Source of the DNA: an uncultured Faecalibacterium sp.
GTDB lineage: Bacteria; Bacillota; Clostridia; Oscillospirales; Ruminococcaceae
Reading direction: 5' to 3'
NCBI GenBank assembly: GCA_934524985.1
Contig: CAKSYT010000003.1
Coordinates: 62,001 to 126,000, forward strand
Length of the DNA stretch: 64,000 nucleotides
Made by a program: the position numbers and the translations under genes. Below are positions 33,583 through 42,668 of this stretch, in pieces; the stretch's first letter is position 1; each line of letters starts with the position of its first letter. The notes under the pieces were generated by a model. The model saw nothing but the letters and a program-made list of their open reading frames with translations, was not told where the DNA came from and ran no database searches.

Positions 33583-33607
33583 AGATAGAGTGTTTCTCGG
33601 GTATGGA

Positions 33608-33650
33608 CGATGGTGTTTATGCAACCGCAAGATGCCATCGTTTTATTATT
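33608..33650 (+). promoter_or_regulatory. Terminator-like hairpin in the opp leader
   Basis: CGATGG (33608-33613) pairs with CCATCG (33635-33640) and is followed by TTTTATTATT, then a second hairpin CTGTCC/GGACAG at about 33658-33679. It may lower or regulate read-through into oppB. No known riboswitch motif is recognised. Confidence 0.45.
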
Positions 33651-33778
33651 CGCTTTTTCTGTCCGCGTGCCAAGGACAGACATCCGCTATGTGTGAGGCT
33701 GGCGGACTGCGGGAAAGTGTGGCTCGGCCTGAGAGCAAAAACAGTAATTCATTGATAGGATTGGAGTGGCATCAAACG

Positions 33779-34696
33779 ATGGCAAAGTACATCATCAAGC
33801 GTGTCGCAATGGGTATTTTCAGTATCTTCATTGTGGCTACGGTTACCTTTTTTGTCATGAACCTGGTCCCCGGTGGCCCGTTCGTGGCAGAAAAGTCCAT
33901 CAGCGCCGCTGCTCAGCAGGCTCTGGCCGAAAAGTATGGCCTGGATAAGCCGCTGGGTGTGCAGTACGTCAACTACATGAAGAGCCTTTTGCACGGCGAT
34001 CTGGGCCTGAGCCTGCGTCAGCGCGGCCGTACCGTGAACCAGATCATTGCCAGCAAGCTGCCGGTGTCCTGCCGTCTGGCAGGCATTGCAGTGGTTGTGG
34101 CTCTGTGCGTGGGCATCCCGCTGGGCTGCATTTCCGCATACAACCGCGGCAAGTGGCTGGATAACATTATTATCGTGTTTGCTACCTGTGGCATCGCGAT
34201 CCCCAGCTTTATTTCCAGCGTGCTGCTTTTGTACCAGTTTGGTATGAACATGAAGGTGCTGCCCACCGTTGGTCTGAACAGCGCGGCCGCCTATATCATG
34301 CCGGTCACCGCACTGGCCATTTATCCCTCGGCTTATATCACCCGTCTGATGCGCTCCAGCCTGCTGGACGTCATGGGTCAGGACTATATGCGCACTGCCC
34401 GCGCAAAGGGCGTGTCCCAGTTCATGATCCTGTTCAAGCACGCTCTGCGCAACGCCATTCTGCCTGTCATCACCTACGTCGGCCCCATGCTGGCCAGCCT
34501 GATGACCGGTTCTTTTGTGGTGGAAAAGATCTTCTCCGTGCCCGGTCTGGGCCGCGACTTCGTGTCTGCCATCACCAACCGTGACTACACCATGATCATG
34601 GGCACCACCATCCTGCTGTCCAGCATGGTCATCATTGCAAACGTGATCGTGGATATCCTTTATAAGATCATCGATCCGCGCATTAAGCTGCAGTAA
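33779..34696 (+). CDS. oppB: Oligopeptide ABC transporter permease OppB
   Basis: 305 residues, about six helices. The N-terminal IIKRVAMGIFSIFIVATVTFF and MNLVPGGPF are typical of OppB/DppB. The cytoplasmic coupling motif is ARAKGVSQFMILFKHALRNAILP (EAA loop), and the C-terminus ends DILYKIIDPRIKL. ATG at 33779 follows TTGGAG by about 12 nt. First gene of oppBCDF-A. Confidence 0.93.
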   Translation: MAKYIIKRVAMGIFSIFIVATVTFFVMNLVPGGPFVAEKSISAAAQQALAEKYGLDKPLGVQYVNYMKSLLHGDLGLSLRQRGRTVNQIIASKLPVSCRLAGIAVVVALCVGIPLGCISAYNRGKWLDNIIIVFATCGIAIPSFISSVLLLYQFGMNMKVLPTVGLNSAAAYIMPVTALAIYPSAYITRLMRSSLLDVMGQDYMRTARAKGVSQFMILFKHALRNAILPVITYVGPMLASLMTGSFVVEKIFSVPGLGRDFVSAITNRDYTMIMGTTILLSSMVIIANVIVDILYKIIDPRIKLQ

Positions 34697-34714
34697 GAGA
34701 AAGGAGCGATTTTC

Positions 34715-35764
34715 ATGGAAAACATTAAAAAGAATCCGCTCAGCCTGCAGCTCAACGCGGAGGATTTTCTGCCCGCCAGCAATGAGGAAAAGCAGAGCTT
34801 GGTGGTCATGCGTGAAAGCGTCAACTTCTGGAAGGACGGTATCCGCCGCCTGAAGAAGAACAAGATCGCCATGGTCAGCTTTGTGTTCATCATTGCCATT
34901 GCCATCTTTGCCTATCTGCTGCCCGCTGTCTGGCCTTACAGCTATTCCGAGCAGATGAAGGGCAGCAACAACCTGAAGCCCTTCGAATACTCTACCTCCG
35001 AGCAGGCGCGTATCGACGCAGGCGAAAAGGTGTTCCCGCACATTCTGGGCACCGACCGTATGGGCCGTGACTTTGCTGTGCGTATCATGATGGGCACCCG
35101 CGTCAGCCTGTCCGTTGGTCTGATCGCTTCTGTGCTGGTGCTGATCATCGGCGCCACCTACGGTGCAGTTGCGGCCTTTGCCGGCGGCTGGGTGGATAAT
35201 ATCATGATGCGTATTACAGATATTCTGTACACCATCCCCGATATTCTGCTGATCATCCTGCTGGGCATGGCTCTGAAGGATCCGCTGGATGCACTGGCTT
35301 CCAAGCCCGGCTTCAAGTGGATGCAGACCCTTGGCCCCAACATGATCTCCATCTTTATCATCTTTGCTCTGCTGTACTGGGTCGGCATGGCGCGTATCGT
35401 CCGCAGCCAGATCCTGATCCTGAAGGAGAGCGAGTACGTTACCGCTGCCCGTGCACTGGGCGCATCCAGCGGCCGTATCATCAAAAAGCATCTGCTCACC
35501 AACTGCATCGGTACCCTGATCGTTACCACCACCCTGCAGATTCCGGCTTCCATCTTTACCGAGAGCTACCTGAGCTTCATCGGTCTGGGTGTTGCAGCCC
35601 CGCTGCCTTCTCTGGGTTCTCTGGCTACTGATGCCGTCAAGGGCATGAACACCTACCCCCATCTGCTGATCGCACCCGCACTGATGATCAGCGTGATGAT
35701 CCTTGTGTTCAACCTGTTCGGCGACGGCCTGCGCGATGCCTTTGACCCGAAGCTGAAGAATTGA
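34715..35764 (+). CDS. oppC: Oligopeptide ABC transporter permease OppC
   Basis: 349 residues. A longer cytoplasmic N-terminus of about 45 residues carries FWKDGIRRLKKNKIAMVSF, then six helices. HILGTDRMGRDFAVRIMMGTRVSLSVGL and the EAA loop AARALGASSGRIIKKHLLTN are diagnostic for OppC/DppC. The C-terminus FGDGLRDAFDPKLKN matches the family. AAAGGAG precedes the ATG; 18 nt from oppB. Confidence 0.94.
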   Translation: MENIKKNPLSLQLNAEDFLPASNEEKQSLVVMRESVNFWKDGIRRLKKNKIAMVSFVFIIAIAIFAYLLPAVWPYSYSEQMKGSNNLKPFEYSTSEQARIDAGEKVFPHILGTDRMGRDFAVRIMMGTRVSLSVGLIASVLVLIIGATYGAVAAFAGGWVDNIMMRITDILYTIPDILLIILLGMALKDPLDALASKPGFKWMQTLGPNMISIFIIFALLYWVGMARIVRSQILILKESEYVTAARALGASSGRIIKKHLLTNCIGTLIVTTTLQIPASIFTESYLSFIGLGVAAPLPSLGSLATDAVKGMNTYPHLLIAPALMISVMILVFNLFGDGLRDAFDPKLKN

Positions 35765-35778
35765 TGAGGTGAACAGAA

Positions 35779-36780
35779 ATGAGCGAGAAAATTCTTGATA
35801 TCAAAGATGAACGCCTTTCTTTCTTCACCCCTGCGGGCGAAGTAAAGGCACTGAACGGCGTTTCCTTTACCATGAATCAGGGCGATGTTCTGGGCGTTGT
35901 GGGCGAGTCCGGCTCCGGTAAGTCGGTCACCGCCTACTCCGTTATGGGTCTGACCGCTTACCCCGGTAAGCTGGTGGGCGGCAAGGTGTGGTTCAACGGC
36001 CACGAGATCGAGAACATGAAGGAGAAGGACTTCCGCAAGATTCGCGGCAACGAAGTCTCCATCATCTTCCAGGACCCCATGACCAGCCTGAACCCGGTGT
36101 ACACCATCGGCAACCAGATCGTGGAGGTCATCCGCCTGCACACCGATAAGAACAAGGCCGATGCATGGGCACGCGCCAAGGAGCTGCTGGAGCTGGTTGG
36201 CATCAACGAGCCCGAGAAGCGTCTGAAGCAGTACCCCCACGAGCTGTCCGGCGGTATGCGCCAGCGCGTGATGATCGCGATTGCACTGGCCTGTGAGCCC
36301 AAGCTGCTGATCGCCGACGAGCCCACCACCGCACTGGACGTGACCATTCAGGCACAGATCCTTGAGCTGATGCAGGATCTGCGCAAGAAGCTGGGCATGA
36401 GCATTATCATGATCACCCACGATTTGGGTGTTGTGGCTTCCATGTGCGAGAAGATCGCCGTGATGTACGCCGGCCACATTGTGGAGTACGGCACCACCGA
36501 CGAGATCTTCTACCAGCCGGGTCACGAGTACACCAAGGGTCTGATCAACTCCATCCCCAAGCTGAACACCGCAGAGCATGAGCGCCTTGTGCCCATCGAG
36601 GGTACCCCTGTGGACCTGCTGAATCCGCCGGCCGGCTGCCCCTTTGCGCCCCGCTGCAAGAACTGCATGAAGATCTGTCTGAGCAAGATGCCCCCGCGCA
36701 CCGAGCTCAGCGATACCCACTATACCTACTGCTGGCTGCAGCAGAAGGCTGCATTTGAGAAAGGGGAAAAGGCAGAATGA
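35779..36780 (+). CDS. oppD: Oligopeptide ABC transporter ATPase OppD
   Basis: 333 residues. Walker A GESGSGKSV, Q-loop IIFQDPMTSLNP, signature LSGGMRQRVMIA, Walker B LLIADEPTTALD and H-loop ITHD are all present. The C-terminal oligopeptide-transporter extension has the cysteine motif FAPRCKNCMKIC, which in some relatives binds an iron-sulfur cluster. The end overlaps oppF by four bases (ATGA). Confidence 0.95.
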   Translation: MSEKILDIKDERLSFFTPAGEVKALNGVSFTMNQGDVLGVVGESGSGKSVTAYSVMGLTAYPGKLVGGKVWFNGHEIENMKEKDFRKIRGNEVSIIFQDPMTSLNPVYTIGNQIVEVIRLHTDKNKADAWARAKELLELVGINEPEKRLKQYPHELSGGMRQRVMIAIALACEPKLLIADEPTTALDVTIQAQILELMQDLRKKLGMSIIMITHDLGVVASMCEKIAVMYAGHIVEYGTTDEIFYQPGHEYTKGLINSIPKLNTAEHERLVPIEGTPVDLLNPPAGCPFAPRCKNCMKICLSKMPPRTELSDTHYTYCWLQQKAAFEKGEKAE

Positions 36781-37772
36781 GTGAACATAAGACGCTGGTT
36801 GAAGTCCAGCACCTGCAGCAGTATTTCCCCGCCGGCGGTGTGGGCAAGAACCGCAAGTACGTTCAGGCTGTGGATGACGTAAGCTTTGCCATCCGCAAGG
36901 GCGAGACCCTTGGTCTGGTAGGCGAGTCCGGCTGTGGCAAGACCACCACCGGCCGCACCCTGCTGCGCCTGTACGAGCCCACCGGCGGTAAAATCTACTA
37001 TGACGGCAACCTGCTGTTCGATAAGGACAACAAGATCGCAGTGGATATGCTGCCCTACCGCCGCCGGATGCAGATCGTTTTTCAGGATCCCTACGCAAGT
37101 CTGGATCCCCGCATGACCATTGGCGACATCGTGGGTGAGGGCATTGATATCCATCATCTGGCCGAGAACGAAAAGGACCGCCACGATAAAATCATCGCTC
37201 TGCTGGAGCGCGTTGGCCTGAACAGCGAGCACGCAAACCGCTACTGCCACGAGTTCTCCGGCGGTCAGCGTCAGCGCGTGGGCATTGCCCGTGCACTGGC
37301 CGTGAACCCCGAGTTCATCGTTTGTGACGAGCCTGTCTCTGCACTGGACGTTTCCATTCAGGCACAGGTCGTCAATATGTTCGAGGATCTGCAGCAGGAG
37401 ATGGGTCTGACCTACCTGTTCATCGCCCATGACTTGAGCGTTGTCAAGCACATCTCCAACCGCATCGGCGTGATGTATCTGGGCAAGATGGTGGAGCTGG
37501 CCGACAGCTACGAGCTGATCACCCACAGCATCCACCCCTACACCCGCAGCCTGATTTCCGCTATTCCGGTGGCAGACCCCATTACGGCCCGCCAGTCCAA
37601 GCGTATCGTGCTGCAGGGCGATGTGCCCAGCCCCCTGAACCCGCCGTCCGGCTGCCGTTTCCGCACCCGCTGCCCCTATGCAGACGAGCAGTGCGCCAAC
37701 GAGGTGCCCGAGTTCAAGGAGGTCTCCACCGGCCACTGGGCAGCATGCCATCACCTTGACCGCGTGAAGTGA
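36777..37772 (+). CDS. oppF: Oligopeptide ABC transporter ATPase OppF
   Basis: 331 residues. Walker [11 protein letters not shown]-loop [12 protein letters not shown], signature [12 protein letters not shown], Walker [14 protein letters not shown]-loop IAHD. The C-terminal extension carries [13 protein letters not shown]. It pairs with OppD as the two motor subunits. Its start codon overlaps the oppD stop. Confidence 0.95.
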   Translation: MSEHKTLVEVQHLQQYFPAGGVGKNRKYVQAVDDVSFAIRKGETLGLVGESGCGKTTTGRTLLRLYEPTGGKIYYDGNLLFDKDNKIAVDMLPYRRRMQIVFQDPYASLDPRMTIGDIVGEGIDIHHLAENEKDRHDKIIALLERVGLNSEHANRYCHEFSGGQRQRVGIARALAVNPEFIVCDEPVSALDVSIQAQVVNMFEDLQQEMGLTYLFIAHDLSVVKHISNRIGVMYLGKMVELADSYELITHSIHPYTRSLISAIPVADPITARQSKRIVLQGDVPSPLNPPSGCRFRTRCPYADEQCANEVPEFKEVSTGHWAACHHLDRVK

Positions 37773-37836
37773 GAACACTTCATACCAGTAAAAGGTGAAA
37801 GCAATTCAACTTAGCGCTGAAATGTTGTCACAAAAT

Positions 37837-37887
37837 GGTTACAGTCCAAGTTTTGGACTTGTAACCGGCATGAGAACGCATTATAAT
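37837..37887 (+). promoter_or_regulatory. Promoter and operator-like inverted repeat before oppA
   Basis: TTGTAA (37859-37864), a 17-bp spacer and TATAAT (37882-37887). A 30-bp inverted repeat, GGTTAC.GTCCAA / TTGGAC.TGTAACC (37837-37866), overlaps the -35. It may be a repressor binding site; as RNA it could also terminate the oppBCDF transcript. A ribosome site AAGGGAAGGA precedes oppA. Confidence 0.65.
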
Positions 37888-37992
37888 CATTTGTGTTCCT
37901 CCGGTGTACAAATTATTTGCACCGGATCGAATATAGAGGCGGCTGGGGCAACCTGGCACACTCAAAATTTGATATAAGGGAAGGATATTATT

Positions 37993-39687
37993 ATGAAACG
38001 CATTTCTCGTCGTAATTTCCTCAAGGTTGCAGGCGTGGGTGCCGCTGCTCTGGGTCTGGCAGCCTGTGGCGGCAGCAAGTCCGGTTCTACCGCAACCTCC
38101 GGCACTGCTTCTTCCGCTGCTGGCTCTTCTACCGGCAGTGTCAACACCGCTGGCTTCACCGTCCAGTACGGCCCCAACCCCGAGACTCTGGATCCCTCTT
38201 TGAACAGCGCTGTTGATGGCGCCAACACCATCATCACCATCTTCGAGCCCCTGCTGATCATCAACGAGAACAACGAAGTTGTTGGTGGCCAGGCTGAGAG
38301 CTGGGAAGCAAGCGAGGACGGCCTGACCTGGACCTTCACCATGCGTGACGGCCTGAAGTGGAGCGATGGTACTGACCTGACCGCTAAGGACTTTGAGTAC
38401 ACCTTTAAGCGTATGGTCAACCCCGATACCGCTGCTCCCTATGCAGAGACCTGCCTGGGCATGATCGATGGCTTTGAGGCAGCTCAGGCTGGTGATACTG
38501 ATGCTCTGAATGTCAAGGCAAGCGACGACGGCAAGACCCTGACCATCGTTCTGGCTTATCCCTGCTCCTACTTCGACAAGATGGCCGCATTCGCAGCTAT
38601 GAGCCCTGTGCAGCAGGCTACCGTTGAGGCCAACGGCGACAGCTGGTGCACCTCCGCTGACACCTTCGTGTCCAACGGCCCCTACATGATCACCGACTGG
38701 ACCCCGTCCGAGCGCATCGTGCTGACCAAGAACCCCAACTACGTTGGCGGCTGGGACAGCTCCAAGATCGTCTCTGACACCATCACCCTGCTGCTGCTGG
38801 AGGACTCTTCCGCTGCCTTCGCTGCTTACAACAGCGGTGAGGCTGTCCTGATCAAGGACGTGCCCACCGACGAGATCCCCAGCCTGACCAAGGCAGAGGA
38901 TGGCGGCGACTTCTATGTTGACACCATTCTGGGCACCTACTACGTCAGCATGAATCTGCAGCGTGATGCCTTCCAGGATGCCAAGGTCCGCAAGGCTCTG
39001 GCTCTGTCCATCGACCGTGACTACGTTGCCAACACCATCATGCAGGGCACCTACTCTGCTGCTTCCAACATTGTCGGCCCTGGCATCGTGGACGAGAACG
39101 GTTACTTCTACGACAACGCAAACGGCGGCTCTCCCTACATTGCGGATGACTACGAGGCAAATCTGGCCGAGGCTAAGAAGCTGCTGGAAGAGGCTGGCTA
39201 CCCCAATGGCGAGGGCTACCCCACCATCGAGTACAGCACCAACGATGTCGGCTACCATGTGCCTCTGGCAGAGTACCTGCAGCAGGCTTGGGGCGATCTG
39301 GGCATCACCCTGACCATCAACAAGATGGAGTGGTCCTCCTTCACCCCCGCTCGTCGTGCAGGCGAGTACGATGTTGCCCGTAACGGCTGGGTCATGGACT
39401 ACAACGATCCTTCCAACATGGTCGAGCTGTTCTGCACCGACAACGGCAACAACGATGGTAAGTACTCCAACCCCGACTTCGATGCTGCAATCGAGGCTTC
39501 CAAGGTTGCTGATGCTGCCGAGCACTTTGCACAGCTGCATAAGGCTGAGGACATCCTGATGGAGGATATGGGCTGCATCCCCGTTGCTTACTACAACGAC
39601 TTCTGGCTGCAGACCTCTTCTCTGAAGGGCACCTGGCACAGCCCCTACGGCTACTGGTACCTGCAGTACGGCTACATCGAGGAGTGA
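37993..39687 (+). CDS. oppA: Oligopeptide-binding lipoprotein OppA
   Basis: 564 residues, SBP_bac_5 family. The signal MKRISRRNFLKVAGVGAAAL with lipobox LAACGG contains a full twin-arginine-type motif (SRRNFLK). Mature protein: FTVQYGPNPETLDPSLNSAV near the start, then LTWTFTMRDGLKWSDGTDLTAKDF, typical of peptide-binding receptors. It feeds peptides to OppBCDF. Codon use is strongly biased, as in the BMP lipoprotein and the MAM-like gene. It has its own promoter and terminator and so can be made in excess of the transporter. Confidence 0.94.
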   Translation: MKRISRRNFLKVAGVGAAALGLAACGGSKSGSTATSGTASSAAGSSTGSVNTAGFTVQYGPNPETLDPSLNSAVDGANTIITIFEPLLIINENNEVVGGQAESWEASEDGLTWTFTMRDGLKWSDGTDLTAKDFEYTFKRMVNPDTAAPYAETCLGMIDGFEAAQAGDTDALNVKASDDGKTLTIVLAYPCSYFDKMAAFAAMSPVQQATVEANGDSWCTSADTFVSNGPYMITDWTPSERIVLTKNPNYVGGWDSSKIVSDTITLLLLEDSSAAFAAYNSGEAVLIKDVPTDEIPSLTKAEDGGDFYVDTILGTYYVSMNLQRDAFQDAKVRKALALSIDRDYVANTIMQGTYSAASNIVGPGIVDENGYFYDNANGGSPYIADDYEANLAEAKKLLEEAGYPNGEGYPTIEYSTNDVGYHVPLAEYLQQAWGDLGITLTINKMEWSSFTPARRAGEYDVARNGWVMDYNDPSNMVELFCTDNGNNDGKYSNPDFDAAIEASKVADAAEHFAQLHKAEDILMEDMGCIPVAYYNDFWLQTSSLKGTWHSPYGYWYLQYGYIEE

Positions 39688-39737
39688 TCTCCTCCCTGTG
39701 CTGTGCAGCGTAAGCTGAACCGTAAACTATAAGCATT

Positions 39738-39780
39738 AAGCACCCCGCTGACCGGAAACGGTTGGCGGGGTGCTTTTTTG
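39738..39780 (+). terminator. Terminator of oppA
   Basis: AAGCACCCCGC...GCGGGGTGCTT followed by T4 and G; a long GC-rich stem. Confidence 0.88.
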
Positions 39781-39792
39781 CTATTATCCTGC

Positions 39793-39835
39793 AAAAAAGA
39801 CGAGTGCACGGTTTTGCCGATGCACTCGTCTTTTA
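39793..39835. terminator. Bidirectional terminator between oppA and the convergent gene
   Basis: AAAAAAGACGAGTGCA...TGCACTCGTCTTTTA: an 11-bp stem with A and T tracts on either side, so it can also end the minus-strand gene at 39865. Confidence 0.8.
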
Positions 39836-39864
39836 TATGTAAACCAGATTGAAAAGGTGCCAGC

Positions 39865-40623
39865 TTACACCGCAGCCATGGCAGCCAAAACGCTCTGCCA
39901 GCTCTTGCTGCGTGCGGCAGGCACCGGGGTGGGGCGGGTGCGCCGTGCAGCAGGGACACTATGACCGGTCACAGAGGATACCGTCAGGGCAGGGGAGGTG
40001 CAAAAGAACACAGCGGTGTCCTTTGCCAGCCACTGCGCAGCCAGTGCGGCGGCCTGCGGGTCAGACTGCAACGCACGGCGCTCGTTTCCGGCCAGAAAAT
40101 CAGCCAGCCAGTACAAAATTGCGGCCAGCGGCAGGCAGGGGGAAGCGTCCTGACTCCAGTAACTCCAGCGTGCGCCGCGGCCAAGGTGACTTTCCACCGT
40201 GATCTGTGCGCCGGTGCGGGCATTCTGCGGGATGATACCAACATAGTTCGTGCCGGCGCGCTGCCCCAGTTCCTCCACAAGGCGCTGGGTGCGGGCGGCA
40301 TCCAGCCGATCCTCCCGGCAGTAGGCGCGGAAGTCGGTTTGGCTGAGCAGGCTGTCGGCACTGGACGGAAAACGTCCGGTCAGCTGCCCATCGGCATTGT
40401 GGCACAGCTGCCAGCCCTTGCGGAAAAGCTGGAAATTCAGGCAGCGCCGTCCCATGGTGGAGTAGCACACAAGGGCGCTTTGCTCCCCGGGCAGCTGTTT
40501 TACTTCAAGATAGGCATCGTTGCCGCAGGTGTCCTGCAAACGGATGGTGAGCAGCAGCTGTGCACCGGCGTGCAGGGTGGACATGGCGTTGTGCATGGCG
40601 TCAAAATAACGGGAAGCGTCCAT
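39865..40623 (-). CDS. Hypothetical protein, unknown function
   Basis: 252 residues, no membrane segment or signal, and no domain I recognise. The N-terminal part (YFDAMHNAMSTLHAGAQLLL) looks helical; a middle beta-rich part (YLEVKQLPGEQSALVCYSTM) resembles a small sensing fold, but this is only an impression. A C-terminal basic, proline-rich tail ends the protein. ATG at 40623 follows AAGGAG at 8 nt; the frame stays open beyond it but without a ribosome site. Its promoter carries an inverted repeat, so it is probably regulated. Confidence 0.65.
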   Translation of the reverse strand: MDASRYFDAMHNAMSTLHAGAQLLLTIRLQDTCGNDAYLEVKQLPGEQSALVCYSTMGRRCLNFQLFRKGWQLCHNADGQLTGRFPSSADSLLSQTDFRAYCREDRLDAARTQRLVEELGQRAGTNYVGIIPQNARTGAQITVESHLGRGARWSYWSQDASPCLPLAAILYWLADFLAGNERRALQSDPQAAALAAQWLAKDTAVFFCTSPALTVSSVTGHSVPAARRTRPTPVPAARSKSWQSVLAAMAAV

Positions 40624-40718
40624 GATTGATCTCCTTCCTAAAAGGCAAACAGCGAAACGTTGTAAAAGCACCAGCCGGGTGATCGGGCCGACAGGCTGTA
40701 TAAAACTTCTCTGAACGT

Positions 40719-40765
40719 AGTATAGCATACTTTTGAAGAAAAAACAACTGCAAGTTTCTTCAAAA
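40719..40765 (-). promoter_or_regulatory. Promoter with operator-like inverted repeat
   Basis: On the minus strand TTGTTT, a 17-bp spacer and TATACT (40724-40719, preceded by TATGC). A perfect inverted repeat TTTTGAAGAAA / TTTCTTCAAAA (40731-40741 and 40755-40765) brackets the -35, a likely repressor site for the gene ending at 39865. Confidence 0.6.
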
Positions 40766-40847
40766 CGACAAAATTTTGCAAAAGCTCATGACGTAGAGCA
40801 AACGAAAGTTCAAGCGTGGTTGTGCTTTATGATAATCGGTTGTGAAA

Positions 40848-40912
40848 AAATGACCCCTGCGGGAGATGCCGACTAAGGCAGGAGTTGCTCCCACAGGGGT
40901 CATTTTATATTT
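40848..40912 (-). terminator. Terminator of the VWA/MoxR operon
   Basis: On the minus strand AAATGACCCCTGTGGGAG...CTCCCGCAGGGGTCATTTTTTC. Stem of about 17 bp with one mismatch and a T tract. Confidence 0.85.
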
Positions 40913-40913
40913 T

Positions 40914-42668
40914 TCAATCGCCAAGCTCCCGGATCTCGTTCTGGATCAATCGGCCGGCAGCGCGGGCAAGCTGATCCATGCCGCGGATGCGCGCCATATT
41001 TTTGCCGTAGATCTGCGCGGCGGCACCGGCGCTGCTGTCCTCGCCCATAAAAACGGCAGACACCCGCACGCCCTGCCGCTGCAAGGTGCGCACCTGCGCG
41101 GCGGTATCGGTAACACCGGCGTCCTCCTCGTAGGCGCAGCCCAGCGGGTTCTCTGCTGTGGGCGGAATGCGGCGGCTGTCGTTGGGGCTGGCATCGGTCA
41201 GCAGGATCATCAGGTGGCGCGGGGCGGGGCCTGGGGCGTACCGGATCAGATCGCCCGCAGCTCGCAGCGCCAGACCGTCCCGGTTCCAGCCTGAGGCGAA
41301 GTACCGGAAGATGTTCTGCCGGTTCTTGTCCGCAAAGCCTTTCAGCACCCGCAGTACCGTGTAGCCCCGCAGGCTGCTAAAGGCGCTTACTCGCACCGGA
41401 ATACCGCAGTTGGCCAAGCTTTCGGCCAGAATGACACCCTGTGCCGCAATCACCTCCTGACAGTGCAGGCGGGAGGCGGAGGCGTCCAGCAGCAGATCCA
41501 CCGTAAAGGCGGGGCAGTTTTCCTCCTCCGGGCACAAAAACACCCTGTTATCGTTCAGGTAAGGGGCGCGCCACACCCGCCCGGCGCACAGGTTGCCGCT
41601 GCGTGCCACCCGCTGGTCGGGCTGCTGATGCACCAGAATACAGTTGCGGATCTGCTCCGTAAGGCGCAGCACCACGCTGCGATGCAGCTCCTGATTTTTG
41701 GCATAGTAGGCGCGGTTGCGTTCGGCCTGCAATTCGGCCTGCTGTGCCAGTTGCCGCGCCTCCGGGGTGGGCGCCTGCTCCGGGCTGGGCACCCCGGAGC
41801 TGAACCACAAATGACAGCCCAGATGCACTCCGGTGCACAGTTCCTGCTCGGCCTTGCGCAGCTGTTCCGGCGGGTAGAAGCAGCGCCCGAAGCAGCTTTC
41901 AATGTAGGCGCGGTCCTGCGCGGCGCGCTGCTTCAGGGTGATATTTGCCCGGCGCTTGTCCACCGCCAACCCGCTGCCTGCGGCATCCACCGCGCCGGAA
42001 TGCTCCACCGTCACCCGGTCGGTCTTGATCATCTGGGTGGGCATGGTTTTGGTGGCAAGCTTTGCCCAGAAGCCTTGCAGCCGCAGGTGCAGCGCGGGCT
42101 TCTGACGTACCTCGCCGTCAAACAGGGCAAACTTTGCAAATAACGCCAGCAGGTCGTTTTTGAGCTGTGCTGGTTCCGGTACGGTCTCCGGTTCCAGCGC
42201 GGCGGCAAGGCTGCTCTCGTAAGGGGTCATGACCGGGGCGGTGCGTCCCAGCACCTTGCGCCAGCGCGCGGCCTGCATGGTGTATACCAGCTGGTTTTTC
42301 GCCATCCACTCCTGCCGCGAAAGCTTGTACTGGATGGCAAAAAAGTAGTCCGCATGGGCAAACCGCAGCGCTTCCAGCACCGGGCGGCGGGGCAGCTCCA
42401 GCCGGTAGGCGGCGTTTTCTAAGTACAGCCACGCCATATCGTCCAGCATGGGCTGGCGTGTGTCACCCTCCCAAGCGGAAAAAATGTCCCGGATCAGCGC
42501 GTCACCGTAGTATTTGTGCACCAGCCCCACGATGCAGTTCATGTAAAAATCAATGGTGCCGTCCGTGTTGCGGGCCAGAAACAGCGGCTCAAAGCCGTAG
42601 GCTCCGGCGGCGGCCCAGACCTGATTGGCCGCGCGCCGCTCCTGCGCGGTGTAGCTTTGGGCGTCCAT
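40914..42668 (-). CDS. VWA-domain protein partnered with a MoxR ATPase
   Basis: 584 residues. The C-terminal third holds a von Willebrand A domain with the metal-ion-dependent adhesion site DLLLDASASRL (DxSxS), the LLTDASPNDSR segment and a C-terminal helix. The N-terminal two thirds are helical with a glutamine/alanine-rich stretch (about 300-330) and match no domain I can name. Such proteins work with MoxR AAA+ ATPases as metal-chelatase-like or chaperone-like complexes. The start overlaps the MoxR stop by one base. No obvious substrate enzyme is encoded next to them. Confidence 0.82.
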   Translation of the reverse strand: MDAQSYTAQERRAANQVWAAAGAYGFEPLFLARNTDGTIDFYMNCIVGLVHKYYGDALIRDIFSAWEGDTRQPMLDDMAWLYLENAAYRLELPRRPVLEALRFAHADYFFAIQYKLSRQEWMAKNQLVYTMQAARWRKVLGRTAPVMTPYESSLAAALEPETVPEPAQLKNDLLALFAKFALFDGEVRQKPALHLRLQGFWAKLATKTMPTQMIKTDRVTVEHSGAVDAAGSGLAVDKRRANITLKQRAAQDRAYIESCFGRCFYPPEQLRKAEQELCTGVHLGCHLWFSSGVPSPEQAPTPEARQLAQQAELQAERNRAYYAKNQELHRSVVLRLTEQIRNCILVHQQPDQRVARSGNLCAGRVWRAPYLNDNRVFLCPEEENCPAFTVDLLLDASASRLHCQEVIAAQGVILAESLANCGIPVRVSAFSSLRGYTVLRVLKGFADKNRQNIFRYFASGWNRDGLALRAAGDLIRYAPGPAPRHLMILLTDASPNDSRRIPPTAENPLGCAYEEDAGVTDTAAQVRTLQRQGVRVSAVFMGEDSSAGAAAQIYGKNMARIRGMDQLARAAGRLIQNEIRELGD

